Assembly: GCF_003970915.1 (NCBI RefSeq)
Contig: NZ_RXOF01000023.1
Coordinates: 1 to 64,000, forward strand
Direction: 5' to 3'
DNA length: 64,000 nt
Origin: Hymenobacter gummosus
GTDB taxonomy: Bacteria > Bacteroidota > Bacteroidia > Cytophagales > Hymenobacteraceae
Shown here: positions 14,439 to 23,303 of the stretch, one piece after another
How the letters are laid out: each line of letters starts with the position of its first letter
How positions within the stretch are numbered: position 1 is the first letter of the stretch
The notes under the pieces: generated by a model
Database searches by the model: none
Seen by the model: only the letters and a program-made list of their open reading frames with translations
What the model was told of the DNA's origin: nothing
Program-made: the position numbers and the translations under genes

Positions 14439-15905
14439 ATGCTGACTGCCCTTCTGCTTATTTTGCCCGTGGTGGCCGCCCTGCTGCTGCACTTTGTGCG
14501 CGGCTCCGCGGCGCGGGCACTGGCCCTTGGCGCCTCACTGCTGGAGCTGGCCCTGGCCGTGTACGCGGCCTTCCAGTTCAACGGCGTGTACTCCCAGACC
14601 AACCCCACGCTGGAGCTGAAATACCACTGGCTGGAGTCGGCGGGCATTGCCTTCCACATCGGTATGGACGGGCTGAGCTACCTGCTGGTGCTGCTAACGG
14701 CCTTTCTGGTGCCGCTGATTCTGCTGGCCTCCTTCCGCCACAACTACGACAACCCCTCGGCCTTCTACGCCCTGGTGCTGTTCATGCAGACCGGCCTGAT
14801 CGGGGTGTTCGTGGCCCTCGACGCCTTCGTGTTCTACTTCTTCTGGGAAGTGGCCCTGATTCCGATTTACTTCCTGGCCGGCGTGTGGGGCGGGGAGCGG
14901 CGCGTGCCCGTCACGCTGAAGTTCTTCCTCTACACCGTCATCGGCTCCCTGCTGATGCTGGCCGGCTTCGTGTACCTGTACTACATGACCGGGGTCAACG
15001 GCGCCATGCGCAGCTCCGACCTCGACGCCTTCTACAACCTCACGCTCAGCACCCAGGAGCAGTCGTGGGTGTTCCTGCTCATCTTCGCCGCCTTTGCCAT
15101 CAAGATGCCGCTGTGGCCGCTGCACAGCTGGCAGCCCGACACATACGAGCAGGCCCCGGCCCCGGCCAGCATGCTGCTCTCGGGCATTATGCTCAAGATG
15201 GGCATCTACGGCACCCTGCGCTGGCTGATGCCCATCGTGCCCCAGGGCATGAGCGTGCACGTGGGCTGGATTATGGTGCTGGCCGTTATCGGCATCATCT
15301 ACGGCGCCATCATTGCCATCCGCCAGCGCGACGTGAAGCGCCTGATTGCCTTCTCCTCGCTCTCGCACGTGGGCCTGATGATTGCCGGCATGTTCACCCT
15401 CACCGACAAGGGCCTGCAGGGCACCGTGATTCAGATGCTGGCCCACGGCGTGAACGTGGTGGGCATGTTCTTCATTGCCGACGTGATTGAGCGGCGCACC
15501 GGCACCCGGCAGATTGCCGAGCTGGGCGGCCTCACCCGCCGCACCCCGCTGCTGACGGTCTGCTTCCTGGTCATCCTGCTCGGCACGGTGGCCCTGCCGC
15601 TCACCAACGGCTTCGTGGGCGAGTTCCTGCTGCTGATGGGCGTGTACCAGTTCAACCCCTGGCTGGGCGCCGTCGCCGGCCTGACCATCATCTTCGGCGC
15701 GGTGTATCTGCTGCGCATGTTCCAGCGCGTGATGCTCGGCCCCGACTCCTCCTTCAGCGAAACCATCACCGACCTGACCGGCTCGGAGCTGGCCGTGCTG
15801 GTGCCGCTGGTGCTGATGGTGTTCTGGATTGGCCTGTTCCCGGGCACGTTCATGCACATTTCGGAGCCGGCCGTGAACAAGCTGCTGGTGCTCATCAACC
15901 GCTAA
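14439..15905 (+). CDS. nuoM: NADH-quinone oxidoreductase subunit M
   Basis: Antiporter-like proton-pumping subunit. The 488-residue protein has the conserved FYFFWEVALIPIYFLAGVWG (key Glu, about residues 129-148), LHSWQPDTYEQAPAPASMLL and SHVGLMIAGMF. Fourteen or so membrane spans are expected for the family. It is followed by nuoN after 13 bases. Confidence 0.96.
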   Translation: MLTALLLILPVVAALLLHFVRGSAARALALGASLLELALAVYAAFQFNGVYSQTNPTLELKYHWLESAGIAFHIGMDGLSYLLVLLTAFLVPLILLASFRHNYDNPSAFYALVLFMQTGLIGVFVALDAFVFYFFWEVALIPIYFLAGVWGGERRVPVTLKFFLYTVIGSLLMLAGFVYLYYMTGVNGAMRSSDLDAFYNLTLSTQEQSWVFLLIFAAFAIKMPLWPLHSWQPDTYEQAPAPASMLLSGIMLKMGIYGTLRWLMPIVPQGMSVHVGWIMVLAVIGIIYGAIIAIRQRDVKRLIAFSSLSHVGLMIAGMFTLTDKGLQGTVIQMLAHGVNVVGMFFIADVIERRTGTRQIAELGGLTRRTPLLTVCFLVILLGTVALPLTNGFVGEFLLLMGVYQFNPWLGAVAGLTIIFGAVYLLRMFQRVMLGPDSSFSETITDLTGSELAVLVPLVLMVFWIGLFPGTFMHISEPAVNKLLVLINR

Positions 15906-15918
15906 GCCTCCCCGCCCC

Positions 15919-17346
15919 ATGCTCTCGATTATTCTGCTTTCCGTTTCCGGGCTGGCCAATCTGTTCCTGGGCTTCCTGCGCTCCAACCGCGTGCTGCTGC
16001 CGGCCGTGATGCTGGTGCTGGCCGTGGTGCTGGCCATCAACCTCATCGGCTTCGATACCGGCCAGCTGGCCGACTGGAACGCCTCGCCCTACTTCGCCGG
16101 CATGCTCACCTTCGACCGGTACGCCCAGGTGTTTACCACGGTGATGGTGCTGACGGTGCTGCTGCTGCTGCCCTTCTCGCAGAAGTTTGTGCAGGACGGC
16201 AACCCCAACCTGGCCGAGTTCTACAGCATCATGCTGTTCTCCCTGGTGGGCGCCATCATGATGGTGAGCTACAACAACGTGCTCGTCCTCTTCCTCGGCA
16301 TCGAGACGCTCAGCATTGCCATGTACGTGCTGGCCGGCTCCGATAAGAGCAACCTGCGCTCCAACGAATCGGCCCTGAAGTACTTCCTGATGGGCTCCTT
16401 CGCCACCGGCATCCTGCTGTTCGGCATTGCCCTCATCTACGGCGCCACCCGCACCTTCGACCTGGCCCAGATGGGCGTGGCCGTGCGCGCCCTGCCCGCC
16501 GCCGACCCCGGCATGACCCCGATGCTCTACATCGGCATCCTGCTCATGCTCATCGGCATCGGCTTCAAGATTTCGGCTGCCCCCTTCCACTTCTGGACGC
16601 CCGACGTGTACGAAGGCGCCCCGACGGTCTTCACGGCCTTTATGAGCACGGTGGTGAAAACCGCCGGCGTGGCCGGTTTCTTCAAGCTGCTGACCATTGC
16701 CTTTGGCGGCGACACCTCGGGCTTCTGGCTGCCCACGCTCACCGCCATGCTGGTGCTGACCTTGCTCATCGGCAACGTGGGCGCCGTGGCGCAGACCAAC
16801 GCCAAGCGCATGCTGGCTTACTCCAGCATCTCGCACGCCGGCTACCTGATGCTGGCCCTGGTGGCCCTGAACAGCGAAACGCTGTCGAAAACGGCCATCT
16901 TCTTCTACTCCCTGGCGTACTCGCTGTCCACGGTGGTGTCCTTCGGGGTGCTGGCTCTGGTGCACGACCAGCGCCAGCGCGATGACTACGACTCGCTGAA
17001 CGGCCTGGCCAAGACCAACCCGCTGCTAGCCTTTGCCATGACGGTTTCCATGCTTTCCCTGGCCGGCATTCCGCTCACGGGGGGCTTCTTCGGCAAGTTC
17101 CAGCTGCTGAGCGCGGCCACTGCCGAGGGCTACATCGGCTTGGTGGTTTTCGCGCTGGTCATGTCGGCCATCGGTATCTACTACTACCTGCGACCCATCA
17201 TTGCCATGTACATGAAGCCGGCCGAGGAAGGCACCGCCGCCCCCGTGCCCGTTACCATGCTGCAGTCGGCCGTGCTGGTCGTGCTGGTCGGCCTGATCGT
17301 GCTGATGGGCGTGGCCCCCGGCCTGTTCGACGGCTTCCTGGCCTAA
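15919..17346 (+). CDS. nuoN: NADH-quinone oxidoreductase subunit N
   Basis: Antiporter-like proton-pumping subunit between NuoM and NuoK/J. The 475-residue protein contains LFLGIETLSIAMYVLAG (conserved Glu), the FHFWTPDVYEGAPTVFTAFM motif that separates NuoN from NuoL/M, and SSISHAGYLMLALV. Last gene of the block, ending at a strong terminator. Confidence 0.96.
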   Translation: MLSIILLSVSGLANLFLGFLRSNRVLLPAVMLVLAVVLAINLIGFDTGQLADWNASPYFAGMLTFDRYAQVFTTVMVLTVLLLLPFSQKFVQDGNPNLAEFYSIMLFSLVGAIMMVSYNNVLVLFLGIETLSIAMYVLAGSDKSNLRSNESALKYFLMGSFATGILLFGIALIYGATRTFDLAQMGVAVRALPAADPGMTPMLYIGILLMLIGIGFKISAAPFHFWTPDVYEGAPTVFTAFMSTVVKTAGVAGFFKLLTIAFGGDTSGFWLPTLTAMLVLTLLIGNVGAVAQTNAKRMLAYSSISHAGYLMLALVALNSETLSKTAIFFYSLAYSLSTVVSFGVLALVHDQRQRDDYDSLNGLAKTNPLLAFAMTVSMLSLAGIPLTGGFFGKFQLLSAATAEGYIGLVVFALVMSAIGIYYYLRPIIAMYMKPAEEGTAAPVPVTMLQSAVLVVLVGLIVLMGVAPGLFDGFLA

Positions 17347-17366
17347 GCACTAGCCTCAACCCAACA

Positions 17367-17400
17367 AAAAAAGCGGCTCCCACCCCGGGGCCGCTTTTTT
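17367..17400. terminator. Bidirectional rho-independent terminator after nuoN
   Basis: AAAAAAGCGGC (17367-17377) pairs with GCCGCTTTTTT (17390-17400), loop of 12 bases, U-run in both directions. It lies between nuoN and the converging amidohydrolase gene. Confidence 0.85.
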
Positions 17401-17421
17401 GTTTTCTGGCTTTCCGCCGAA

Positions 17422-19068
17422 TCAGCGACTGGCTGAGGCTTTGGCTTCGTACAACACCTTCCCTCCTATCATCGTCAGCTCGCTCACGGTGCCGGGCAGG
17501 GCGGGCGTGGGCACGGTGAAAATATCCTGCGACAGCACCGCCAGATCGGCCAGCTTGCCGGGGCTGAGCGTGCCTTTGTCCTGCTCGGCAAACTCGGCGT
17601 AGGCTGAGCCCGCCGTGTAGGCCCGCACCGCCTGTTCGCGCGTCAGGGCTTCCCCGGGTTGGGCCAGCGTAGTGGCGAACATGATGTTGAGGAAGGGGTT
17701 CATCGGCCCATCGGAACCCAGCGCGAAGGGAATGCCCGCTGCCAGCAGGGAACGGAACGGGGGCACGAAGCTGATACCGTTGGGCGCGCCGCTCAGCGCT
17801 GGGTTGACGAAGTGCGAGGGGTTTTGCACCACCACAATGCCCAGGGCCTTGGCGCGCGGCTGCAGGTCGGCCGCCAGCCCGTCGCCGTGCTCGAAGCGCA
17901 CCCGCTTGCGCCGCCAGGTAGCGTCGTCGGCCAGCCCGCTCATCAGCCGCAGCACCAGGCTGGCCGTACTGTCGCCGCTGACGTGCAGCATCAGCGGCTC
18001 GGGGCCGGTGAGGGCCGTGCGCAGCAGCTGCCGTACGGTATCGACGGGGAAGTTCAGCCGCCCGTACCAGCCGGGGCGCCCCGGGTAGGGCCGCCGCATC
18101 AGCGCGCCGCCTTCCAGCGGGGTAGCGTCGAGGATGTACTTGCGGCCCGCCACCCGCGTCAGCGGGGCCGGTTGCGGGCTGATGCCGGCCCATTCGCCGC
18201 GCCGGATGCCGCTGGTGCTGGTCATGGGCAGGGGCATGATGCGGTGGCGCAAGGGCAGCCGGGCGGCCTGCACCACGCGCAGGAGTTGGGCGGGCGGCAG
18301 CTCCCCGGCCATGTTCTGCACGCTGGTAATGCCCAGGGCCAGGGCGCCGTTGCCGTACTGCTGCAGCTGGCGCACCCAGGCCGCGTCGGGCAGGGTGGCG
18401 TGCAGCTGCTGCCGGGCGTTCCAGTCGGCGTACTCCTGCAGCAGGCCCGTCAGCTGCCGGGTGCCGGCCACCCGCTCGTAGCGGCCCCCGACGGGGTCGG
18501 GCGCATCATCAGCAATGCCGAGCAGTTGCAGGGCCTTCGAGTTCAGAATGTTGCCGTGGCCCCAGGGCGGCTTGATCATGACGGGGTGCGCCGGGGCCAC
18601 GCGGTCGAGGGTGGCGCGGCGGAAATCGGGGTCCAGCAGCACCGTCAGGCCAATGTCGCCCTGCAGCCAGGTGCCGGGCGGGGTCAGCTGCACCAGCCGG
18701 GCCAGGGTATCGAGCACCTGCTGGCGGGTGGGACCAGGAATCATCGGGGCGGCCGGAAAGGCGAAGTGCCGGCCCGCCGGGGCGTTGGGCGGCAGGTGGT
18801 CGTGGGCGTCGTTGAAGCCGGGCACCACGGTGCGGCCGCGCAGGTCGATGCGGCGGGTGCGCGGGCCTGCCAGCCGGCTGATGTCGGCCGTAGTGCCCAC
18901 CGCCACGATACGCTCCCCGCGTATGGCCAGGGCCTGCACGTAGGGCCGGGCCTCGTCGGCGGTGAAGATTTTGCCGTCGGTCAGAATGATATCGGCCGGC
19001 GCGGCTTTTTGGGCGACGCCCAGCCGCGCCATCAACACCAGGGCGAGGCCCAAGATAAGTTTGCTCAT
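17422..19068 (-). CDS. Exported amidohydrolase, YtcJ-like
   Basis: Metal-dependent hydrolase of the amidohydrolase superfamily (Amidohydro_3, YtcJ-like group); substrate not predictable. The 548-residue protein has an N-terminal signal peptide (MSKLILGLALVLMARLGVAQ), then the usual small beta domain with FTADEA and AIRGERIVAVG, and the metal-binding H89-x-H91 in GFNDAHDH. Further metal or active-site blocks are KPPWGHGNILNSKAL, VRFEHGDGL and FALGSDGPMNPFLN (final Asp). The promoter core TAACTTGC sits only four bases before the ATG. It converges on nuoN. Confidence 0.85.
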   Translation of the reverse strand: MSKLILGLALVLMARLGVAQKAAPADIILTDGKIFTADEARPYVQALAIRGERIVAVGTTADISRLAGPRTRRIDLRGRTVVPGFNDAHDHLPPNAPAGRHFAFPAAPMIPGPTRQQVLDTLARLVQLTPPGTWLQGDIGLTVLLDPDFRRATLDRVAPAHPVMIKPPWGHGNILNSKALQLLGIADDAPDPVGGRYERVAGTRQLTGLLQEYADWNARQQLHATLPDAAWVRQLQQYGNGALALGITSVQNMAGELPPAQLLRVVQAARLPLRHRIMPLPMTSTSGIRRGEWAGISPQPAPLTRVAGRKYILDATPLEGGALMRRPYPGRPGWYGRLNFPVDTVRQLLRTALTGPEPLMLHVSGDSTASLVLRLMSGLADDATWRRKRVRFEHGDGLAADLQPRAKALGIVVVQNPSHFVNPALSGAPNGISFVPPFRSLLAAGIPFALGSDGPMNPFLNIMFATTLAQPGEALTREQAVRAYTAGSAYAEFAEQDKGTLSPGKLADLAVLSQDIFTVPTPALPGTVSELTMIGGKVLYEAKASASR

Positions 19069-19072
19069 GTCA

Positions 19073-19080
19073 GCAAGTTA
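19073..19080 (-). promoter_or_regulatory. Promoter core of the amidohydrolase gene
   Basis: On the minus strand TAACTTGC ends four bases before the ATG at 19068, so the transcript would have almost no 5' leader. Match to TAnnTTTG is 7 of 8 at best in the shifted reading, so this is a weaker call. Confidence 0.4.
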
Positions 19081-19121
19081 TCATCTACTTCATGCGGAGC
19101 AACACCTGGGCCCCGAACGGC

Positions 19122-20435
19122 TTATTTCTGCGTTACCCGCACGCTGATGCGCCGGTTCAGCGCCCGGCCCACGGGCGTCTCGTTGCTGGCTACATTGTGC
19201 TTAGGGCCGTAGCCCTTGGCCTCCACCCGGTTTGCCGCAATGCCCATGTCTACCAGCGCCGCCATGGCCGCCGTGGCCCGCTGCTCACTCAGGCGCAGGT
19301 TGTCTTTGAAGTAGCCGGTGCTGTCGGTGTAGCCCCCAATTTTGACGTGAGCCGCCGGGAAGCTCTTCAGGATGCTGGCCACGTTGCGCAGCTGGGCCAT
19401 CGACTCGTCGGTGAGCGTGGCCTTTTTCGGGTCGAAATACACCCGGTCAAAGTTGATCCAACCCTTGGTGCGGTTCACCGGGTCCACCTGCACCGCGGCG
19501 TCGGCCAGGAAGTTGTAGAGCTTGTTCTCGGTGGAATTGACGCCCACCGTCTGCGTCGAGCCGTCGAGCAGGGTGAGACGCACGGGCCGGCCGGTATCGT
19601 AGATGTAGTTTTCGGTGGCCGCATCGTAGCGGCCGCTGAGGGCCGTCACGGGCGCTTCCGCTGGGGCGGCGGCCGCCGCTACGTCGGGCGGGGTAGCCGC
19701 GGCGGGCGACATGGTAGCCGCCAGGCTGGCAGCGGCCAGAGCCCCGGCCTGCCGGGGCCGCTGGCCGGGCCCCTGCCCCAGGAAGTAGCCCACGATGAGC
19801 GCCCCAAGCACGACCAGGGCCGGAATCAGCCACTGCCGGGCACTACCGCCCAACGGATGCGCTCCAGCATCGGCCAGGGGCATGGCCTGCGGGTGGGCGG
19901 CGGTGGTAAGTTCGCCTGGCTCGTAGCCGTTGCCGGGCGCCTGGGCCGCCTCGGCGGCCAGCAGCAGGCCCGTTACGCTGCTGCGCTGCGTCTGCAGCCA
20001 GCGGCCCAGGCCGGCGGCGTCGAGGTGGTCGTGGGCGGCATGGTCGCCCAACACGCCGAGCATGACGGGTGCGGCCAAGCCCAGCAGGCGCTCCACGGCT
20101 TCGGTGCGGATGCCGCTTTCCGAGGCCACCGAGGCAATGCGGCCGCGGTAGTGGTCGGTGAGCAGGGCCCGCATCAGCTCCTGGCCGTGGGTGGCCCGCA
20201 CGGCCAGCACGTCGGCGCGGGTGCCGGCCTCGCGGGCGTCGCGGGCCATTAGCCAGACCACGTCGTTGCCGCCCACCTGCTCCGAAAGCTTGATCAGGCT
20301 GCTGAGCACCAGGGGCACCACCTTGGGCAAGGCTTTACGCACCCCGGCTTCGCTCTCACCCACCGCTGCACTGGCCTGGCTCACGGCCGGAGCCGTAAAG
20401 CAAGCCGATACTTCCTCCAACACGTTCTGCGCCAT
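19122..20435 (-). CDS. DUF937 - OmpA domain fusion protein
   Basis: The 437-residue protein has an N-terminal alpha-helical DUF937-type region (about 1-165, with LPKVVPLVLSSLIKLSEQVG and VAPVMLGVLG-like helices), a transmembrane segment at 201-220 (QWLIPALVVLGALIVGYFLG), an Ala/Pro-rich linker, and a C-terminal OmpA-like peptidoglycan-binding domain (about 320-437, with FDPKKATLTDESMAQL, GGYTDSTGYFKDNLRLSEQR and the closing NRRISVRV). This places DUF937 in the cytoplasm and the OmpA domain in the periplasm. Such fusions occur in Bacteroidota; the role of DUF937 is unknown. Confidence 0.85.
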   Translation of the reverse strand: MAQNVLEEVSACFTAPAVSQASAAVGESEAGVRKALPKVVPLVLSSLIKLSEQVGGNDVVWLMARDAREAGTRADVLAVRATHGQELMRALLTDHYRGRIASVASESGIRTEAVERLLGLAAPVMLGVLGDHAAHDHLDAAGLGRWLQTQRSSVTGLLLAAEAAQAPGNGYEPGELTTAAHPQAMPLADAGAHPLGGSARQWLIPALVVLGALIVGYFLGQGPGQRPRQAGALAAASLAATMSPAAATPPDVAAAAAPAEAPVTALSGRYDAATENYIYDTGRPVRLTLLDGSTQTVGVNSTENKLYNFLADAAVQVDPVNRTKGWINFDRVYFDPKKATLTDESMAQLRNVASILKSFPAAHVKIGGYTDSTGYFKDNLRLSEQRATAAMAALVDMGIAANRVEAKGYGPKHNVASNETPVGRALNRRISVRVTQK

Positions 20436-20567
20436 GACTGTAGGGTTTAGACATTCGACAATACTTAATAATACAAATTTTTATTAACTAATTTCAAAAA
20501 ATACACTCGTATTATTACGCGCCACGCAGACGACAGGCTTGCCCGCGCTGCTTTACTGCTTCACCCG
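20436..20567. other. AT-rich intergenic region upstream of the DUF937-OmpA gene
   Basis: The stretch 20448-20516 is strikingly AT-rich (for example TAATAATACAAATTTTTATT) in otherwise GC-rich DNA. It probably holds the promoter for the minus-strand gene starting at 20435, but I cannot place a convincing -7 element. Confidence 0.4.
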
Positions 20568-21164
20568 TCAACTCACGGGCCGACTGAAAATCACCCGGTC
20601 GACCGGCGCGGCCTGCACAATGCTATCCAGCACTGCCGGTTGTCGGCGGCAACGATTCCAGGTTGCGGAGTCCAGCTGCACGCGGGCTTCCACTCGCACG
20701 TTGTCCAGCGACACGTAGCTCTGCACCTCGTAGGCCGACAACGTGCGGCTGTCGGCAAAGCTGGTAACTGGTCGTTCTAGGGCCTGAGCCAGCTGCCCCA
20801 GGCGCTGCCGGCCCAATCGAATGGAATCAAGCACCGCGTGGCCATACGGAGGCTTAAGCGTCAGGCGGTACAAGGTGGGCCCGGTGGGCATTTCTACCAT
20901 GGTGCACTCAATACCCAGCGCGACGTAATCCAGCGTGGTCCAGCGGCTGATCTGGTCGCCGACATTGTGCCAATTGACGTGCAAAGCGTGCCTTTCCTGG
21001 CTGAAGCCTCGGCCCAGCACCCGCACTACCTGTGGCCGGCTGCTCGTGCCAGGCTGCAGCTGCCCCTGCTGCATCAGCAGCGCTACGTCCGGTACTGGCC
21101 GGCTGCCCACGCAGGCCGGTAGCGCCACGGTCACCACGGCCAGCAACCAGAAGCCGTGCCGCAT
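20568..21164 (-). CDS. Predicted lipoprotein of unknown function
   Basis: The 198-residue product starts MRHGFWLLAVVTVALPACVG: a signal peptide with the lipobox LPAC, lipidation expected at C18. The mature part is soluble; the start (LLMQQGQLQPGTSSRPQVVR) has the look of a SmpA/OmlA-like or similar outer-membrane assembly lipoprotein, in which GTS/R-x-V-x-x-LG is common, but the rest does not clearly match. I therefore leave the function open. Six bases before the start of this gene's downstream neighbour on the plus coordinate side lies the exonuclease gene, same strand. Confidence 0.7.
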   Translation of the reverse strand: MRHGFWLLAVVTVALPACVGSRPVPDVALLMQQGQLQPGTSSRPQVVRVLGRGFSQERHALHVNWHNVGDQISRWTTLDYVALGIECTMVEMPTGPTLYRLTLKPPYGHAVLDSIRLGRQRLGQLAQALERPVTSFADSRTLSAYEVQSYVSLDNVRVEARVQLDSATWNRCRRQPAVLDSIVQAAPVDRVIFSRPVS

Positions 21165-21170
21165 ACAAGC

Positions 21171-21971
21171 CTAGCTGGCCCGCAGCACCATCATGGGCGC
21201 GGGCTGGTCGGCGTACACCACGGCCTCATCCCCGAACGGCTCGTCGCCGCGGAACTTGAGCAGCAGGCGGGCAGTGGTAATAATGTCCTTCTGGCAGTAG
21301 GTGACGATGCGCGGCAGATTCTGCTCCTCGTAGTACACGCGGGCCACGTCGGCGCCGCTGATGTCGTCTTTGGGCGTGGGAATCTTGAACACGGCCGCCA
21401 GCAGGTTCAGCGAAGTCGGGGCTTTCCGGTCGCCGAACTTCCACATTTCCATCGTGTCGAGGTGACGGATTTCCCAGGGCTTCTTACCGGCCAGATCGAG
21501 TTGCGGGGGCAGCATCAGCCCGTTGATGAGCAGGCGCCGGGCAATGTAGGGAAAGTCGAATTCCTTGCCGTTGTGGGCGCAGAGCAGGTACTCGGGCTTG
21601 CGAAACAGCAAAGCCGAAAACTCGCGCAGCAGCTGGACCTCGTCGTGCCCGGCGAAACTCTTGACGCGGAAGCGCCACTGCTCCTCTTCCTTGTCGAACA
21701 GGAAGTGGCCCACCGAGATGCAGATGATGCGCCCGAACTCGGCGTAGATGCCGGCCTGCTCAAACAGGGCCGTGTCCTGCAGGTGCTCGGGCATCTTGTC
21801 GATGTCGTGCAGGTTCAGGTTCCAGCCCTTCTCGCGGCGCAGGCTCTCGCACTTGTGCTGCCAGAGCAGCTTCAGCATCTCGTCCATGTTGTCGTGCCCG
21901 TCGGCGCAGGGCACCGTCTCGATGTCGAGCACGAACACGTCGGTGAGCTTGAGGTTGCGGAGCAGTTGCAT
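21171..21971 (-). CDS. PolB-like 3'-5' exonuclease
   Basis: DnaQ/RNase-H-fold exonuclease of the predicted PolB-like group. In 266 residues the Exo I motif is VLDIETVP (about residues 13-20, Asp and Glu metal ligands), Exo II is LCAHNGKEFDFPYIARR (middle), and Exo III is YCQKDIITTARLLLKF near the C-terminus. No polymerase domain is attached. The open frame extends upstream to 22085, but the promoter core TATCTTCG at 22004-21997 lies in that extension and the family starts near MQLLRNLKLTDVF, so the ATG at 21971 is chosen. It may process DNA or RNA ends. Confidence 0.85.
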   Translation of the reverse strand: MQLLRNLKLTDVFVLDIETVPCADGHDNMDEMLKLLWQHKCESLRREKGWNLNLHDIDKMPEHLQDTALFEQAGIYAEFGRIICISVGHFLFDKEEEQWRFRVKSFAGHDEVQLLREFSALLFRKPEYLLCAHNGKEFDFPYIARRLLINGLMLPPQLDLAGKKPWEIRHLDTMEMWKFGDRKAPTSLNLLAAVFKIPTPKDDISGADVARVYYEEQNLPRIVTYCQKDIITTARLLLKFRGDEPFGDEAVVYADQPAPMMVLRAS

Positions 21972-21996
21972 AGGTACGAAAACGGGGCGGCGGTAA

Positions 21997-22004
21997 CGAA
22001 GATA
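21997..22004 (-). promoter_or_regulatory. Promoter core of the exonuclease gene
   Basis: TATCTTCG on the minus strand, one mismatch to TAnnTTTG, 25 bases upstream of the ATG at 21971. Confidence 0.45.
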
Positions 22005-22543
22005 GGCCCTCCAAGCCCAAACCGCTAACGGGGGCCGCATTGTTTTGGCCGGGGCCGCGCCCTTCCGGGGCAAAAAAATGCGCACGGCCGGTATCAGGAC
22101 CAGCCGCGCGCATGCGGGTATGCTCAGCTCCCCGAGCGGCCGCTGCTACCGGGGCAAACAGGTGTGTCGGGCGAATCACACGGCACGGGCCGCGCTACTA
22201 CGCCAGGGCCGGGCTGCCGGTAAGCCACAGGCCCAGCATGGAAATCAGCAGCTGCCGACGGGATTTCGCAGACATGAGCGGTCGGTGGTGGAGAGTGGAG
22301 CATATCAGCCAGAACCCGCAGGGGTTAGGCTCGAGGGCAAATTCGTCAATCAACCGGCCGGCGTCAATCACATATAGATGTGATTCTCGTTGTGGGTCAG
22401 GTCGTCATTCAGAGCGAAGCGAAGAATCTCGCGTGCTGCCGTCAGATAGTAGACTTACTGATTGAAGTTACTATCAGACGAGCCACGCGAGATTCTTCGC
22501 TTCGCTCTGAATGACGTTCTGTCGTGCCGCGCACGGCTAAGGC
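22005..22543. other. Gene-poor region with a 25-codon leader-like ORF and a long inverted repeat
   Basis: No recognisable gene. The minus strand has a 25-codon ORF (22275-22198) that reads like an isolated signal peptide (MSAKSRRQLLISMLGLWLTG, ending SPALA-stop). The right side holds the 114-bp inverted repeat listed separately. The rest shows nothing I can name. Confidence 0.5.
22403..22516. repeat. Long GTCAT-capped inverted repeat, perfect 33-bp arms
   Basis: Arms at 22403-22435 and 22484-22516 are perfect complements over 33 bp (beginning CGTCATTCAGAGCGAAGCGA). The 48-base centre contains a second hairpin with GATAGTA (22445-22451) and TACTATC (22469-22475). It sits between the exonuclease promoter region and the end of the response-regulator gene. 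The outer cap and inner motif recur in the element at 45505-45621. Confidence 0.9.
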
Positions 22544-23197
22544 CTAAGTCAGGCCCTGGCGCAGGGCCTTGCTCACGGCCTCGGTCATGGAGCGCACGTG
22601 CAGCTTCTCGTAGATTTTCTTGATGTGGGAGCGGACCGTGTCGAGCGAGATGCCGCGGTCGTGGGCAATCATCTTGTAGCTGTAGCCTTCCACCAGCAGG
22701 CCGAGGATTTCCTGCTCCCGGGCGCTGAGGTTGGCGGGCGAATCTTCCTGCTGGCGCGGGGCCACGGGCTTCGGAAACAGGCGCAGCACCTGCCGGGCAA
22801 TGGCGGGCGTCATGGGCGCCCCGCCGGCCCGCACCTCCCCGATGGCGTCGAGCAGCTTCACCGGCGGGGTTTTCTTGAGCAGGTAGCCGTCGGCGCCGGC
22901 GCACACGGCCTGGAATACCCGGTCGTTGTCCTCGAACACGGTCAGCATCACCACGCTCACCTTGGGCGAGTTGGCCTTGATGCGCTTCAGGCCTTCAATA
23001 CCGTTGATGCCGGGCATGTCGATGTCCATCAGCACCACGTCGGGCTTGAGGCGCGGAATATCGGTTTCCACCTGCTGGCAGTTGCCCAGGGCGCCTACCA
23101 GCTCCAGGCCCGGCGTGCCGCCCAGCAAGTGGCTCAGGCTCAGGCGCAGGTCGGGGTTGTCTTCGTAAATCAGGACGCGGGTATCGGCGGTTTCCAT
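22544..23197 (-). CDS. NarL/LuxR-family response regulator
   Basis: Cytoplasmic two-component regulator. The 217-residue protein has a receiver domain (about 1-125) with the acidic pocket E12/D13 (IYEDNPD), phospho-acceptor D58 (VVLMDIDMPG) and a late Lys (LLKKTPPVKLL), then a LuxR-type helix-turn-helix (about 150-212, LSAREQEILGLLVEGYSYKM and SLDTVRSHIKKIYEKLHV). It lies directly downstream of the histidine-kinase gene on the same strand, so it is the natural partner, but a promoter core and an inverted repeat in the 207-bp gap suggest separate control too. Confidence 0.93.
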   Translation of the reverse strand: METADTRVLIYEDNPDLRLSLSHLLGGTPGLELVGALGNCQQVETDIPRLKPDVVLMDIDMPGINGIEGLKRIKANSPKVSVVMLTVFEDNDRVFQAVCAGADGYLLKKTPPVKLLDAIGEVRAGGAPMTPAIARQVLRLFPKPVAPRQQEDSPANLSAREQEILGLLVEGYSYKMIAHDRGISLDTVRSHIKKIYEKLHVRSMTEAVSKALRQGLT

Positions 23198-23240
23198 GGG
23201 CTTAAAACGGTGGGGTAAAGTGGTGCGAGTCAGAATGCTG

Positions 23241-23248
23241 CGAAGGTA
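23241..23248 (-). promoter_or_regulatory. Promoter core of the response-regulator gene
   Basis: TACCTTCG on the minus strand, one mismatch to TAnnTTTG, about 43 bases upstream of the ATG at 23197. Confidence 0.5.
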
Positions 23249-23303
23249 CTGAAAGCCGGCACGCCGCGAAGCCGCATGATGATGTGAGAAGCAACGTGTG
23301 CGT

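Noticed and set aside
22040-22465. Plus-strand open frames right of the exonuclease gene
   Set aside because: Products are Arg/Ser/Pro-rich without family features and run into the inverted repeat.
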